From Pseudomonadota bacterium (GTDB lineage Bacteria > Desulfobacterota > Desulfobacteria > Desulfobacterales > JAHIVH01), in assembly GCA_018816735.1 (NCBI GenBank), contig JAHIVH010000098.1, positions 1-45,987 of the forward strand: a stretch of DNA of 45,987 nucleotides. Reading direction: 5' to 3'. Positions within the stretch are counted from its first letter, which is position 1. Each line of letters starts with the position of its first letter. Shown here piece after piece: positions 8,818 through 18,971 of this stretch. The notes below the pieces were generated by a model that was given only the letters and a program-made list of their open reading frames with translations, did no database searches and had not been told where the DNA came from. Position numbers and translations under genes: made by a program.

Positions 8818-9294
8818 TTATCTGGTATCAGGAACCGAAAAGCTCTTGAGAATTTTGTCAACTCCGGGTCCAAACGTTTTCCAGGTTTTTTTTGAAAATG
8901 TGGCAGTGAGAATATATCCGGTTTGATTGATCAGGATATAGACCACGCGTTGATACACTTTTCTGTTTTCAACCGGGCACCACTGATATACCAGTTCAAA
9001 AGACCGAACGCCGCTGTCAAGAGATACAGGGCCGCGTTTCAGCTCCTGATATCCCTGAAGTGATTTTTCGAGGGCATGGATATTTTTTTTTGCATAGTCT
9101 TCGATGTCCACGTCTTCGACATTGTTTTCGATATTCACAAATATGTTATGCTGAATACCGTCCTTTTCCGGCCCCTGATATCTGTAGATCGACTGATCTT
9201 CCCAGTCTTCCGGAAATTTCATCTGAAACCGGTTGTTCAGAACGGTTGCTTCGCTGTTTTTTCCCGTGATCGGGTTTTTCTTTTTTAAAAACAT
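8818..9294 (-). CDS. DUF1795/DcrB-like protein, probable Eag-type T6SS chaperone
   Basis: A 158-residue soluble protein beginning MFLKKKNPITGKNSEATVLN with no signal sequence. It has the short alternating-strand pattern of DUF1795 proteins: RFQMKFPEDWEDQS, then IFVNIENN, an amphipathic helix around DIEDYAKKNIHALEKSL, and YILTATFSKKTW near the end. The Eag chaperones that load PAAR-containing T6SS effectors belong to this family and have about this length. Its position fits: 32 bp after the PAAR gene and before the large peptidase. Known Eag proteins mask transmembrane helices of PAAR effectors; the PAAR protein here has only a weak hydrophobic stretch (about 112-122), so the client could be another protein. 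DcrB proteins are usually lipoproteins, and this one is not. Confidence 0.65.
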   Translation of the reverse strand: MFLKKKNPITGKNSEATVLNNRFQMKFPEDWEDQSIYRYQGPEKDGIQHNIFVNIENNVEDVDIEDYAKKNIHALEKSLQGYQELKRGPVSLDSGVRSFELVYQWCPVENRKVYQRVVYILINQTGYILTATFSKKTWKTFGPGVDKILKSFSVPDTR

Positions 9295-9326
9295 ATGATC
9301 CCGTTATAATAATGGATGATAAATAA

Positions 9327-10400
<1,074 letters not shown>

Positions 10401-10445
10401 ATTGTATCTCCTTAATAAACCATCATCCCAACATTAAAGACGACA

Positions 10446-12632
10446 CTAGTTAATCATCACAACACCGCCAGCAATTTTTGTCATTGCACCACCCTTGACT
10501 TCACACATCGCGCCTTCCATCTTTGCCTGGACACCACCTTTGGCATTCAAAGTCATGCCACCTTCCATTTTCAGTTCCATGCCGGCATTGATGTCTATTT
10601 TGGTATCTGCTTTGATCATTATCTCCATGGCTTCAAGGGCAATTTTCCCTTTGGGGGCCTTGATGTTGATGTCTCCGCCGGATTCGACGGTGATGGTGCT
10701 TCCGGCTTCAAGCGTTATTTTATTTCCCTTGGCATCTTCAACGACGATGGCATCTCCGTCATCATCTAACGTCACATGATGACCGGTGGCGGACTTGATG
10801 CTGATTTTTTTGTTGTCGTCATCGACGATGGCCTTGTGCCCCCCCACGGTGAGCAGTTCGATCTTGTTCTTGTCATCGTCAAACTCGAACTTGTGGCCTT
10901 TTTTGGTTTTTGTGGTGATTTTTTGTTTGTCGTCATCCACTTCCATGGTATGCCCTTCCTTTGACTTAAGGGCGATTTTTTTGTTCTTGTCATCAAACAG
11001 AAGCGAATGCTTATTCGTGGTTTCTATCTTGAGATTTTGATTCTTGTCATCCAAAGCGATGGTGTGTTTGTCCCTGGTTTCAAGGGTGGTGGTCTGCGTT
11101 TTTTCATCCTGAATGATCTTGTGGCCGTAGGCGCTCGATAACACAACCCGTGTTTCACCGGATTTGTCTTCCATCATCAGTTCGTTGTTGCTTCCCCCAC
11201 CCAGACTTGTTTCCGATCTGACGAGGCTTTTGGTCTTGTTGTCCGGCAATGCATAAGGCGGCAGGTTTTCACCATGGTATACCCGGCCCGTGATCAGGGG
11301 TTTATCCGGATTGCCTTCCTCAAAATCCACGATCACTTCCTGACCGATTCTGGGGATGTGCATGGCGCCCCATCCGGCACCTGCCCAGACCTGGCTCACC
11401 CGAATCCAGCAGGAACTGTTTTCGTTTTTTTCCCCCAGCCGGTCCCAATGAAACTGGACTTTCACCCGGCCATGCTCATCCGTGTATATTTCTTCGCCTT
11501 TGGGGCCGACGACGATGGCCGTCTGGACCCCTTCGATAACAGGGAGAGGTGACGTCCGTTCAGGGCGCAAGGTAACGGTTGAGGGAATGCAAAAAAACTC
11601 ATTGTGATAGCTGAACCCCTTTGAAATGGCCGCACCGCCCTCGGTCTGTTTTTGTGATCCCAAATGAACCACTTCCGTGAGCAAATACTCCTGATTCAGC
11701 ATATCCACGTGATGATCGGTCAATTTGAACGTAAATCCCGGCACAAAGGCCTGGCATTCGCTTTTACCTTCGGCATGGTCCAGGAAGACCCTTCTTTCCT
11801 CCAGTCTGATTTTGGCGAGATCCTTCCCCTTTTTGTCTTCACTGTAAATCCCCGGATAATCATACACCTCCAGCTGTTGAAACGTATCCGAAGATTCATC
11901 CACTTTCAGGTTCACAGACGGTTTTTGGAAATTGAAGTCATTCAATGTCATTTTCCCGGACCGGATTTGACGCTGAAGGAAAACTTCATAAACCGTTTCT
12001 TCGCCATGGCCCATGGTATCCGGTGAGTGGAATTTGATCTCATTTGAACCGGTGCCGCCCACGTCTACAGGCAGGTAATTCACCTTGCTGTCTCCGAATA
12101 TCATGGTATGCTGCTTTTTATCATGTTCAAAAAAGTAGAAGATCCCTTCTTCTTCAAGGAGGCGGGAAATAAAATTGAGATCTGTTTCCCGGTACTGTAC
12201 GCAATACTCTTTTTTGTCATATGAGCCTTTGAGCCTGAAATCAAACTTGTCGGCGGTAATGCCGCCGTCTTTCAGCACCTCGGAGACAATTTCCTTTACA
12301 TCCATTTTCTGGAATATCCGGCAGTCCTTTTCCAGGGACAGAAGCCATGCAAAAGGCACCAGGGTCACCCGGTAGTGGAGTAAATTTTCAAAGCTGCCCA
12401 CGTGCACGAACCTGCTGATGATGCCGTGGAAATACCGGTCGGCCGGTCCGCCTGAAAGGGTCAGCAGTGCCTCTTTCCCGATGACATCATCGAACTTGAT
12501 TTCTTCTTTGGAACCGCAGGAAATATCGATTTCAAACGGGTGGGACACTTTTTCCCTGACCGTAAAGGTGGTGACATGAAAACTTACCCCCGAAATTTCA
12601 AATATAAAATCTCTTTCAATTATTGTCGGCAT
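10446..12632 (-). CDS. vgrG: VgrG (TssI) spike protein with a repeat-built needle
   Basis: The 728-residue T6SS spike. Residues about 1-380 are the gp27-like base and about 380-490 the gp5-like OB fold, with DEHGRVKVQFHWDR and WGAMHIPRIGQEVIVDFEEG, hallmarks of VgrG. The C-terminal beta-helix needle is built of seven 19-residue tandem repeats (503-635) and ends in Met/Gly/Lys-rich repeats and VVMIN, with no extra effector domain. The start is set at ATG 12630-12632, preceded by GGAGAGG; an upstream in-frame TTG at 12644 has no ribosome site. Either start lies inside the end of clpV, so the genes overlap by 17 bp. The next gene is the PAAR tip. Confidence 0.95.
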   Translation of the reverse strand: MPTIIERDFIFEISGVSFHVTTFTVREKVSHPFEIDISCGSKEEIKFDDVIGKEALLTLSGGPADRYFHGIISRFVHVGSFENLLHYRVTLVPFAWLLSLEKDCRIFQKMDVKEIVSEVLKDGGITADKFDFRLKGSYDKKEYCVQYRETDLNFISRLLEEEGIFYFFEHDKKQHTMIFGDSKVNYLPVDVGGTGSNEIKFHSPDTMGHGEETVYEVFLQRQIRSGKMTLNDFNFQKPSVNLKVDESSDTFQQLEVYDYPGIYSEDKKGKDLAKIRLEERRVFLDHAEGKSECQAFVPGFTFKLTDHHVDMLNQEYLLTEVVHLGSQKQTEGGAAISKGFSYHNEFFCIPSTVTLRPERTSPLPVIEGVQTAIVVGPKGEEIYTDEHGRVKVQFHWDRLGEKNENSSCWIRVSQVWAGAGWGAMHIPRIGQEVIVDFEEGNPDKPLITGRVYHGENLPPYALPDNKTKSLVRSETSLGGGSNNELMMEDKSGETRVVLSSAYGHKIIQDEKTQTTTLETRDKHTIALDDKNQNLKIETTNKHSLLFDDKNKKIALKSKEGHTMEVDDDKQKITTKTKKGHKFEFDDDKNKIELLTVGGHKAIVDDDNKKISIKSATGHHVTLDDDGDAIVVEDAKGNKITLEAGSTITVESGGDINIKAPKGKIALEAMEIMIKADTKIDINAGMELKMEGGMTLNAKGGVQAKMEGAMCEVKGGAMTKIAGGVVMIN
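10728..11126 (-). repeat. Seven tandem 57-bp (19-residue) repeats in the VgrG needle
   Basis: Counting codons gives seven uninterrupted 19-residue units, beginning GHKIIQDEK, KHTIALDDK, KHSLLFDDK, GHTMEVDDD, GHKFEFDDD, GHKAIVDDD and GHHVTLDDD, followed by a degenerate eighth starting GNKITLEAG. The consensus is (G/K)H-x4-DDxxxKIxxxTxx. The total of 399 bp equals 7 x 57 exactly. In VgrG structures this part forms the trimeric beta-helix, so each unit likely adds a fixed length to the needle. Confidence 0.9.
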
Positions 12633-15267
12633 TTTCCTCTCCAAAATCTATCTTAAAGGAACCATCTTCCAGAATCCCCATCCGGACTTCCGAAGGCATG
12701 TCGCCTTCACTCATCCGGGCGAGTATTTCCTGAGACATCATGGGGAGTATGGTGCCGTTCATGATATGGTCAATGTTTCGGGCACCAGTTTCAACCTCGA
12801 TGCAGCGCTTGGCGATCTGTTCCACAATCTCGGATGAATAGGTCAGTTTCATTTTATGCGTGTCTAAAAGGCGTTTCACCAGCTTATCAAGCTTTAAGGC
12901 AACAATATCTTTCATGATGTTTTTATTGAGGATGACATAAGGTGCAATGTGCATGCGGGCCAGAAGCGCGGGTTTGAAATGATTGCTCAATATGGGTCTT
13001 ATCGCCTGCGAAATGGTCTCAAGGGGCATCTCATCTTCGCCCGAGCAAAGTTCGGTAATCACGTCAGTGGCCAGGTTGCTGGTCAACAGAATCAGCGTGT
13101 TTTTGAAATCGATGATCCTCCCCTCGCCATCTGACAGCACGCCTTTATCAAACACCTGATAAAACAGATTCATCACTTCCGGATGGCTTTTCTCCACTTC
13201 ATCCAGGAGAACGACAGAATATGGCCGTTGCCGGACAGCTTCAGTGAGAACGCCGCCTTCCCCATACCCCACATAACCGGGAGGAGATCCGATCAACCGG
13301 CTGACGGTATGTTTTTCCTGGAACTCGCTCATGTTGATGCTGACCATGAACCGTTCACCGCCGAACATGAGATCAGCCAGTGCAAGGCCGGTCTCGGTTT
13401 TGCCCACACCGCTGGGGCCCACAAGAAGAAAAACGCCAAGCGGTTGGTTGGGGTCTTTCACACCTGCTTTGGCACTCTTTATCACCTGAACGATACTCTT
13501 TATCGCATGGGCTTGCCCCTTAATCCTTTCCTGGAGGCTGGCTTCCAGGTTAAGGATGTTCTGGGCCTGATCCCGCATGACATTTCCCAGAGGAATGCCT
13601 GTCCAGTCCGATACGACCTTGGCCACCACATCCGGGTCCACCTCAATTTTCACCATCGGCGAATCCCCCTGAAGCGCACTCAAAGCTTTCAACCCTTTTT
13701 CAACCTGTGTTTCCAGTTCTTTTATTTTAGCTTCAGATTGATCGGATTCGCTTCCTTTCAGCTCGAACAATTCTTTTCTTGCAGCAATAACCTGGTTGGC
13801 CAGATCCTGCTCTTTCAGCCATCGGTCTTTAAGCGTATTGAGGTCTTTTGTCAAAGCGTCAAGGGCCTGGTCAATTTCCACAAGGCGGCTCTCATCGACA
13901 CTGATGCCGTGAAGTTTGTCCCGTGAAATGGCGCCCTTTTCCCTTTCCAGTGCCTGAATGTGCCGTTCCTTGTCTTCGATGGAATCGGGTTTTGCCGTTA
14001 AAAGGATCTTGACCCTGGCCGCACTGGTATCCAGCAGATCCACGGCCTTATCGGGCAGCTGGCGCCCGGAAATATAGCGGCTGGAAAGCTCTGCCGCGGC
14101 GACCACCGCATCATCCCGAACCACGACGCCGTGGGTCTCTTCATACTTTTCTTTCAATCCTCTTAAAATAAGGACGGCCATCTCGCAAGACGGTTCATCG
14201 AGCTGCACGAGCTGAAAACGGCGGGCCATGGCCGCGTCTTTTTCAAAATACTTCTTATACTCTGCCCATGTGGTGGCGGCAACCGTTCTCAATTCGCCTC
14301 TGGCCAGTGCGGGTTTCAAAAGATTGGCCGCATCACTTCCACCGGCAGAGCCGCCTGCGCCGATCAATGTGTGCGCTTCATCGATAAAAAGAATAATCGG
14401 TTTGACAGATGCCTTGACCTCATTTATGACCGATTTCAGACGGTTTTCAAATTCACCCTTCATACCGGCGCCTGCCTGAAGAAGCCCCATATCGAGACCG
14501 AGGAGCGTCACATCTTTTATGATATCCGGCACATCGCCCTCAACAATTCTCAGGGCAAGCCCTTCAACCACGGCAGTTTTTCCCACACCGGGTTCACCCA
14601 CGGCAATGGGGTTGTTCTTTCGCCTTCTCGCAAGAATATCTATCATCTGGCGGATTTCCCGATCCCTTCCAAAAACCGGATCAATTTTTCCTTCTCTGGC
14701 CTGCTCTGTAAAATCGATGCAAAATCGTCCCAGGGCCGTCGCATCCCTGGGCACATCTTCAGCAGCAGCGGTTCTGTCTCCGGGTTCCGGCTGTTCGGAA
14801 GAGCCTTTGACAATCCGTCCCATCTCTTTTAAAAGCGCATCCTGGCTGATCGCAGCTAAAATATCCGTATAGCTCCCGGAAGAAAATCTCACCGGATTCT
14901 TCAATAGTGCCAGAAGGAGAACACCCGACCGGATACGATTCAGATCAAGATCAACCGAGCCCAAGAGCCATGCCTCCTGAAACCATTCGATAAGCATGGG
15001 GGAGAAAACCGGTTTTCCGGAATTGCCGGTTTTAAATCCGTCTATCGTCTGATCGATCGCTTTGCCAAGCTTGCCGGGGTCAATCTCAAAATGTCTTAGA
15101 ATAAGCTGAATATCTGCCTGAGGGTCTTCCACGAGCTTGATCAAAAGATGTTCGACCGTAACCTCGTAATGAGCGCGGGATACACAATGACCGGCTGCGG
15201 TCTCCATGCACCGGGTGCAAAATGAATTCATGCGGCTCAACAACGATTTTATGTCAACTGTAATCAT
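12616..15267 (-). CDS. clpV: T6SS ATPase ClpV (TssH)
   Basis: An 883-residue AAA+ ClpB-like ATPase that disassembles the contracted TssB/TssC sheath in the cytoplasm so that its subunits can be reused. Visible parts are an N-terminal Clp-N-like domain (about 1-160), the first nucleotide-binding domain with Walker A GEPGVGKT at 224-231 and a FIDEAHTLIGAGG Walker B, a coiled-coil middle region (about 430-560), and the second domain with GPSGVGKT at 617-624 and a VVLLDEVEKSHPEV Walker B. Length and order are normal for ClpV. It lies 18 bp downstream of tssG and its end overlaps vgrG. Confidence 0.96.
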   Translation of the reverse strand: MITVDIKSLLSRMNSFCTRCMETAAGHCVSRAHYEVTVEHLLIKLVEDPQADIQLILRHFEIDPGKLGKAIDQTIDGFKTGNSGKPVFSPMLIEWFQEAWLLGSVDLDLNRIRSGVLLLALLKNPVRFSSGSYTDILAAISQDALLKEMGRIVKGSSEQPEPGDRTAAAEDVPRDATALGRFCIDFTEQAREGKIDPVFGRDREIRQMIDILARRRKNNPIAVGEPGVGKTAVVEGLALRIVEGDVPDIIKDVTLLGLDMGLLQAGAGMKGEFENRLKSVINEVKASVKPIILFIDEAHTLIGAGGSAGGSDAANLLKPALARGELRTVAATTWAEYKKYFEKDAAMARRFQLVQLDEPSCEMAVLILRGLKEKYEETHGVVVRDDAVVAAAELSSRYISGRQLPDKAVDLLDTSAARVKILLTAKPDSIEDKERHIQALEREKGAISRDKLHGISVDESRLVEIDQALDALTKDLNTLKDRWLKEQDLANQVIAARKELFELKGSESDQSEAKIKELETQVEKGLKALSALQGDSPMVKIEVDPDVVAKVVSDWTGIPLGNVMRDQAQNILNLEASLQERIKGQAHAIKSIVQVIKSAKAGVKDPNQPLGVFLLVGPSGVGKTETGLALADLMFGGERFMVSINMSEFQEKHTVSRLIGSPPGYVGYGEGGVLTEAVRQRPYSVVLLDEVEKSHPEVMNLFYQVFDKGVLSDGEGRIIDFKNTLILLTSNLATDVITELCSGEDEMPLETISQAIRPILSNHFKPALLARMHIAPYVILNKNIMKDIVALKLDKLVKRLLDTHKMKLTYSSEIVEQIAKRCIEVETGARNIDHIMNGTILPMMSQEILARMSEGDMPSEVRMGILEDGSFKIDFGEENADNN

Positions 15268-15285
15268 GGCTTGGCTCCTTGTTTT

Positions 15286-16338
15286 TTAATTATCCGGATA
15301 AACAATACTTCTTGATTCCCACTGATCTTTACCTGAAAATATCCATGTGTTCATGCCCAGGGCCGACCATTTGGGATCACCCAGAGAGGCCGTTTCTTTC
15401 TCACCTTTCTTAAGGATAAGCAGAATGTCATATTCCAACGGGTCGGTCATGTATAGCTTTGTCAATAAAACGATCTTTTCATACCCTTTATTTCCCGGAA
15501 AACAGTTCTGGAAATTGCTGATATCGGTCGGGCCGATTGTGATACGGAACTTGCCGCCCCTGTCCTCAATTTCCTCGCCCAGAAAACTGTCCTTCCCCAG
15601 TATTCCGCCATGGACGCCCATGCATATCCGCTGATCCTCGGGAATTTTCACTTGTCTTTCCATGCAGGGGAGAATGTCAACAGGGGGGTCGGTCAATGCA
15701 TCCTGAAGCACCGTCCTAAGCCCTGTTGCAGATCGGGGGTGTTGGGTAAAAAGGCCGATATAACGAAGAAGAGATTGGGGTTCCGGGATACCCGCTCTCA
15801 GTCTTTTTTCTGAAAGGCCCACCAGGCTGAAAAGACGCTGGATATGACTTTCGTCATCCTCTTCAGCCACTTGAATATACTGACGGTATTTAATCAAACA
15901 TCGGAAAAAAAGTTCATAGATACGATGATTGATGATATCGATAAAATCCCTTGAAACCGATTTGTCTTCAGATGCTTCTTCTAAAAGGTCTTCTGTGTAG
16001 AACGTGGGCAGTGGTGAAGAAACGCCATAGAGTCCGAGGAAATTGGCGGTCATTTGAAAAAAAGACTGGTGTTCACTGTCCTTTTTTTCAATTTGATCCA
16101 CATCCGCCGGCGGAAAGGACAGCGAAAGGTTGGGTTTTACGTGAACATTACCTTTTTTCGCATAATCCGGGTCTGAAAACGTATTGTCCGAATGCCCTAA
16201 AAAACGAAGAAGCCGCATTGCCTGAAAGAAGGAAAACGACGCGCTGTTTTTCAGTAATTCTTTTTCCAGACCGCTTTCGATACATGCGCCTTTATCCTGG
16301 TTTATATCAGAGGATGATCTCCCAATCTCTCCGGCCAT
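15286..16338 (-). CDS. tssG: T6SS baseplate protein TssG
   Basis: A 350-residue baseplate wedge component that works with TssF, TssE and TssK to connect the sheath and spike to the membrane complex. Recognised by the family's N-terminal SFFQAMRLLRFLG motif (about 36-48), a central LGLYGVSSPLPTFYTEDLLEE stretch (interrupted numbering about 100-120), and FFRCLIKYRQYIQ. The start ATG is preceded by GGGAGA and overlaps the end of tssF by 37 bp in another frame, which is common for this gene pair. It is followed by clpV after 18 bp. Confidence 0.93.
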   Translation of the reverse strand: MAGEIGRSSSDINQDKGACIESGLEKELLKNSASFSFFQAMRLLRFLGHSDNTFSDPDYAKKGNVHVKPNLSLSFPPADVDQIEKKDSEHQSFFQMTANFLGLYGVSSPLPTFYTEDLLEEASEDKSVSRDFIDIINHRIYELFFRCLIKYRQYIQVAEEDDESHIQRLFSLVGLSEKRLRAGIPEPQSLLRYIGLFTQHPRSATGLRTVLQDALTDPPVDILPCMERQVKIPEDQRICMGVHGGILGKDSFLGEEIEDRGGKFRITIGPTDISNFQNCFPGNKGYEKIVLLTKLYMTDPLEYDILLILKKGEKETASLGDPKWSALGMNTWIFSGKDQWESRSIVYPDN

Positions 16339-18035
16339 TGATACGTATCTCCCTTAATCACATCTTTAATGACTATCCTTGTAAATGTATTGATGGATGC
16401 GTAAAGACCCAGAAAATAATCGAGCATGCATCCAAAAAGGTATAGATCGCCCGGACCGGAAAAATGATCACTCCTTAAATTGATCCTTATTTCTCTTCCT
16501 TTTCTGATCACGCCTGAAATAAGCCTGTCCACGGATATGGATTCAACTTTCTCTATGCCGGCTATCCGTTTTTTATGGGATAGAACAGATGCCTTGTCCT
16601 GGCTGCCTTCAAAAACATACAGACCCAGAATGGCCTGCAAATTTTTTGCATTGGCTATGGACGTAAAGTTCAGGGAAAGATGAGATAACAGCCGCCACAG
16701 GATGTTGCCTTCCAATGGTGGCAGTATATTCACTGTGGTGTGCCGGATATTTGAAAATTCGACCAGTTCGGGACTGCTGCTTGTGGGAACGGAGATGTCA
16801 CCCACCTGAAGATTTTCCGGCAGAGTGCCATTGGTGCAAAGCATTTCAATCGACAGGGTTTCAGAAACGGATAATTTTGAGCCTTTTCCATGGGCGATCG
16901 ACAGGAGAACGTCAAATCCGGTCCGGACAGGAGAATTCCGCCGGGCAATATGATAGACCGAATCCGATTTTGAACGGGCAGCAAAATAGTCAAACGGCAC
17001 GTAGGGTCTTTCCACTGCCGTCCCCTGGGCGAACCCGACGACCTTTTCCAGGGAATATACCTGATAATGAAACCGGTCCGCGCCGGCAGGGCTGACCGCA
17101 TATTCTGTTTTTCGATGATCGAGACGGATAGGATCAGCCTCGTGCGGAAAAATATTTATGACAGGTGTTGCAAACAGAACGAAATCTTCAGTTTTTACAC
17201 GTGGTGACGGAAACGGGAATTCATTCAGCTCAAAGTGGATTTCGAACTGCCTTTCTTCCCCTCTGCCTGTCCACGCTTCCCATCCTGTCAAGTCCAGAAA
17301 CAAAAACTTTTCCGGCAGAAAAAAATACTCCTGAATGATCCGGTATCCGGGGAAGGAATTCGAAGGGTATGGAATAAGATTTTCATTGTCTGAAAAACCC
17401 GCAGGTTTCAGATGTTCCGGTGAAAGGATGCAGGTGGTGCCGCCATTTAAAGGCTTTAGGGTAATCTGCCTTAAATAGGTCCTTAACAGCAGATAAAGAT
17501 CCGTTGCATGAGAAAAACTTCCTGAAAGAAAAAGCCGTAAACTGCCGGGCTTCCATTCTGAAAGATTCAGGTCACGAAGCTCCAGGACAAGCCTGATGGC
17601 AGGTGCTTTTCCGGCAGGCTCGATAAAAAATGCACTGGTCAGGGTTAGCGGATGAACATGCACATCTGAAGTGGTTCGAAAAAAACAGGTGGTGCCGTCC
17701 ACAGGTATTGAGGCGACCTCAACACCTGCAGACACTTTTACAGGCTGTTTTAACGCCGGTTTTGGTTTAAACGCCACAATGGTCGCACAAGGCAGCGGTC
17801 TTAAATAATGTGGCCATATCAACTGGATAAGCTCATGAACGATTTCCGGAAATTCATCGTCAAGCTTCTGGCGAAGGAGACCGGTTAAAAAGGCCACGCC
17901 TTCAAGAAGACGTTCCACATCCGGATCGGCAGACGTCCCGCTCAACATGGGCGCCACTGCCGGATGAGCCCTGGAAAATTCCTCCCCAAGCTCCTTTAAA
18001 TACGAGAGTTCCTGTTGAAAATAACGGTTAAACAT
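16302..18035 (-). CDS. tssF: T6SS baseplate protein TssF
   Basis: A 577-residue baseplate wedge subunit. The N-terminus MFNRYFQQELSYLKELG and the block FSRAHPAVAPMLSG...DPDVERLLEGVAFL are diagnostic for TssF (VasA/ImpG family); LIQLIWPHYLRPLP and the closing GDTYQWPERLGDHPL also fit. Length is typical. Its ATG shares one base with the tssE stop (TAATG), so the two are translationally coupled, and its end overlaps tssG. Confidence 0.95.
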   Translation of the reverse strand: MFNRYFQQELSYLKELGEEFSRAHPAVAPMLSGTSADPDVERLLEGVAFLTGLLRQKLDDEFPEIVHELIQLIWPHYLRPLPCATIVAFKPKPALKQPVKVSAGVEVASIPVDGTTCFFRTTSDVHVHPLTLTSAFFIEPAGKAPAIRLVLELRDLNLSEWKPGSLRLFLSGSFSHATDLYLLLRTYLRQITLKPLNGGTTCILSPEHLKPAGFSDNENLIPYPSNSFPGYRIIQEYFFLPEKFLFLDLTGWEAWTGRGEERQFEIHFELNEFPFPSPRVKTEDFVLFATPVINIFPHEADPIRLDHRKTEYAVSPAGADRFHYQVYSLEKVVGFAQGTAVERPYVPFDYFAARSKSDSVYHIARRNSPVRTGFDVLLSIAHGKGSKLSVSETLSIEMLCTNGTLPENLQVGDISVPTSSSPELVEFSNIRHTTVNILPPLEGNILWRLLSHLSLNFTSIANAKNLQAILGLYVFEGSQDKASVLSHKKRIAGIEKVESISVDRLISGVIRKGREIRINLRSDHFSGPGDLYLFGCMLDYFLGLYASINTFTRIVIKDVIKGDTYQWPERLGDHPLI

Positions 18036-18448
18036 TACCCTTTGATCTTCACTCTCCCGTTCGTATCCATCTGACTTTCGAACAGAACAGGTATTTTTTC
18101 ATTTTCATTATCGATTTCAGCAGTGATCTGGAAGTCCAGCGCCAGTCTTGCATCTTCCTGAGGGACAAATCTGACGCGCACCAAACGGAGCCTGGGTTCG
18201 TATTTCTGAATCATTACCTGGATAGACCGCTCAAGACCTCTGACGGCCTCAGGATAATTATAAATTAAATCGGTAAAATCAGGCAGACCGAAATCATCAG
18301 CAATCTGGACATTTCCCATCTTCGTATTCAATACACGCTGAAGATGGGACAGGACAGAATTGATGATTCTGCCGGAATCCTCCCGCGTCCGTCTGCCTGG
18401 TTCATTTTCCCACGATTTAAGACGCTCCAGTAACCGTTGTTCACGCAT
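18035..18448 (-). CDS. tssE: T6SS baseplate protein TssE (gp25-like)
   Basis: A 137-residue protein of the gp25/gpW-like lysozyme-related family, a baseplate wedge part that initiates sheath assembly. The N-terminal LLERLKSWE, then SVLSHLQRVLNTKMGNVQIADDFGLPDF (family pattern LxxLLNTRxGxxxxxxxYGLPD, numbering about 32-60), and the EPRL...VRF strand are characteristic. It starts 12 bp after hcp and its stop overlaps the tssF start. Confidence 0.93.
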   Translation of the reverse strand: MREQRLLERLKSWENEPGRRTREDSGRIINSVLSHLQRVLNTKMGNVQIADDFGLPDFTDLIYNYPEAVRGLERSIQVMIQKYEPRLRLVRVRFVPQEDARLALDFQITAEIDNENEKIPVLFESQMDTNGRVKIKG

Positions 18449-18460
18449 CAGTTATCACAA

Positions 18461-18949
18461 TCATGCAGTAGGTGTTTCCCAATCGTCTTCAGCCGAAATA
18501 CCGCCATCCTCAAATGTCCAGATTACTTTTTGATAACAAAAAGAAATATGTTCGCGTTCTTTATGCTGCATATTTTCAGGGTATTTGTTATTCAGCATTT
18601 CTGTTCTGATACTGGCAATGGAGGCATTGACCAGTTGAACAGTATAAAATTGAAATTCCTTCCCTGATGCAGATGGTTGCCAGAACCGCAATTCCCATTC
18701 CGTAATGTTTTCGTTACTGGTAAGAACCTGAAAAAGGAGTGGTGTTGCCTTATCAATTTCTTTTGTAATAACGATGGGTTTATGTTGACGCTTGCCTGTG
18801 GGCAGCCCGGAGGCCGCATCTCGCGGAGAGAGGACTTCATGGTTGAAAGCGATAACCATGATGGAGTCTTCCCGTCCGGCCTGGGTCACAGAACCTTTTA
18901 TTTCGCCTTGTGTTTCACCTTTAAGTCTTAGATACGCATTTAATGCCAT
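18461..18949 (-). CDS. hcp: Hcp tube protein (TssD)
   Basis: A 162-residue Hcp. It forms hexameric rings that stack into the inner T6SS tube, carries small effectors and is expelled on firing. The N-terminus MALNAYLRLKGETQGEIKGS, the NHEVLSPRDAASGLPTGKRQH turn region (extended loop, about 35-56), PIVITKEIDKATPLL and the C-terminal ISFCYQKVIWTFEDGG are typical. It has a strong AAGGAGA ribosome site, consistent with high expression. It lies between tssC (22-bp gap) and tssE (12-bp gap), and there is no C-terminal effector fusion. Confidence 0.96.
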   Translation of the reverse strand: MALNAYLRLKGETQGEIKGSVTQAGREDSIMVIAFNHEVLSPRDAASGLPTGKRQHKPIVITKEIDKATPLLFQVLTSNENITEWELRFWQPSASGKEFQFYTVQLVNASIASIRTEMLNNKYPENMQHKEREHISFCYQKVIWTFEDGGISAEDDWETPTA

Positions 18950-18971
18950 TGTTTTTCTCCTTTTTTCTTAA

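Noticed and set aside
10728..11126. CRISPR-like array in the regularly spaced 57-bp repeats
   Set aside because: The periodicity is a protein repeat in frame with vgrG and has no repeat-spacer structure.
12633..12644. Longer VgrG start giving MERK before MPTIIERD
   Set aside because: The upstream codon is TTG with no Shine-Dalgarno, whereas the ATG at 12632 has GGAGAGG just before it.
13183..13926. Plus-strand open frame of 247 codons opposite clpV
   Set aside because: It is antisense to a highly conserved ATPase, has no ribosome site and its composition is that of a frame shadow.
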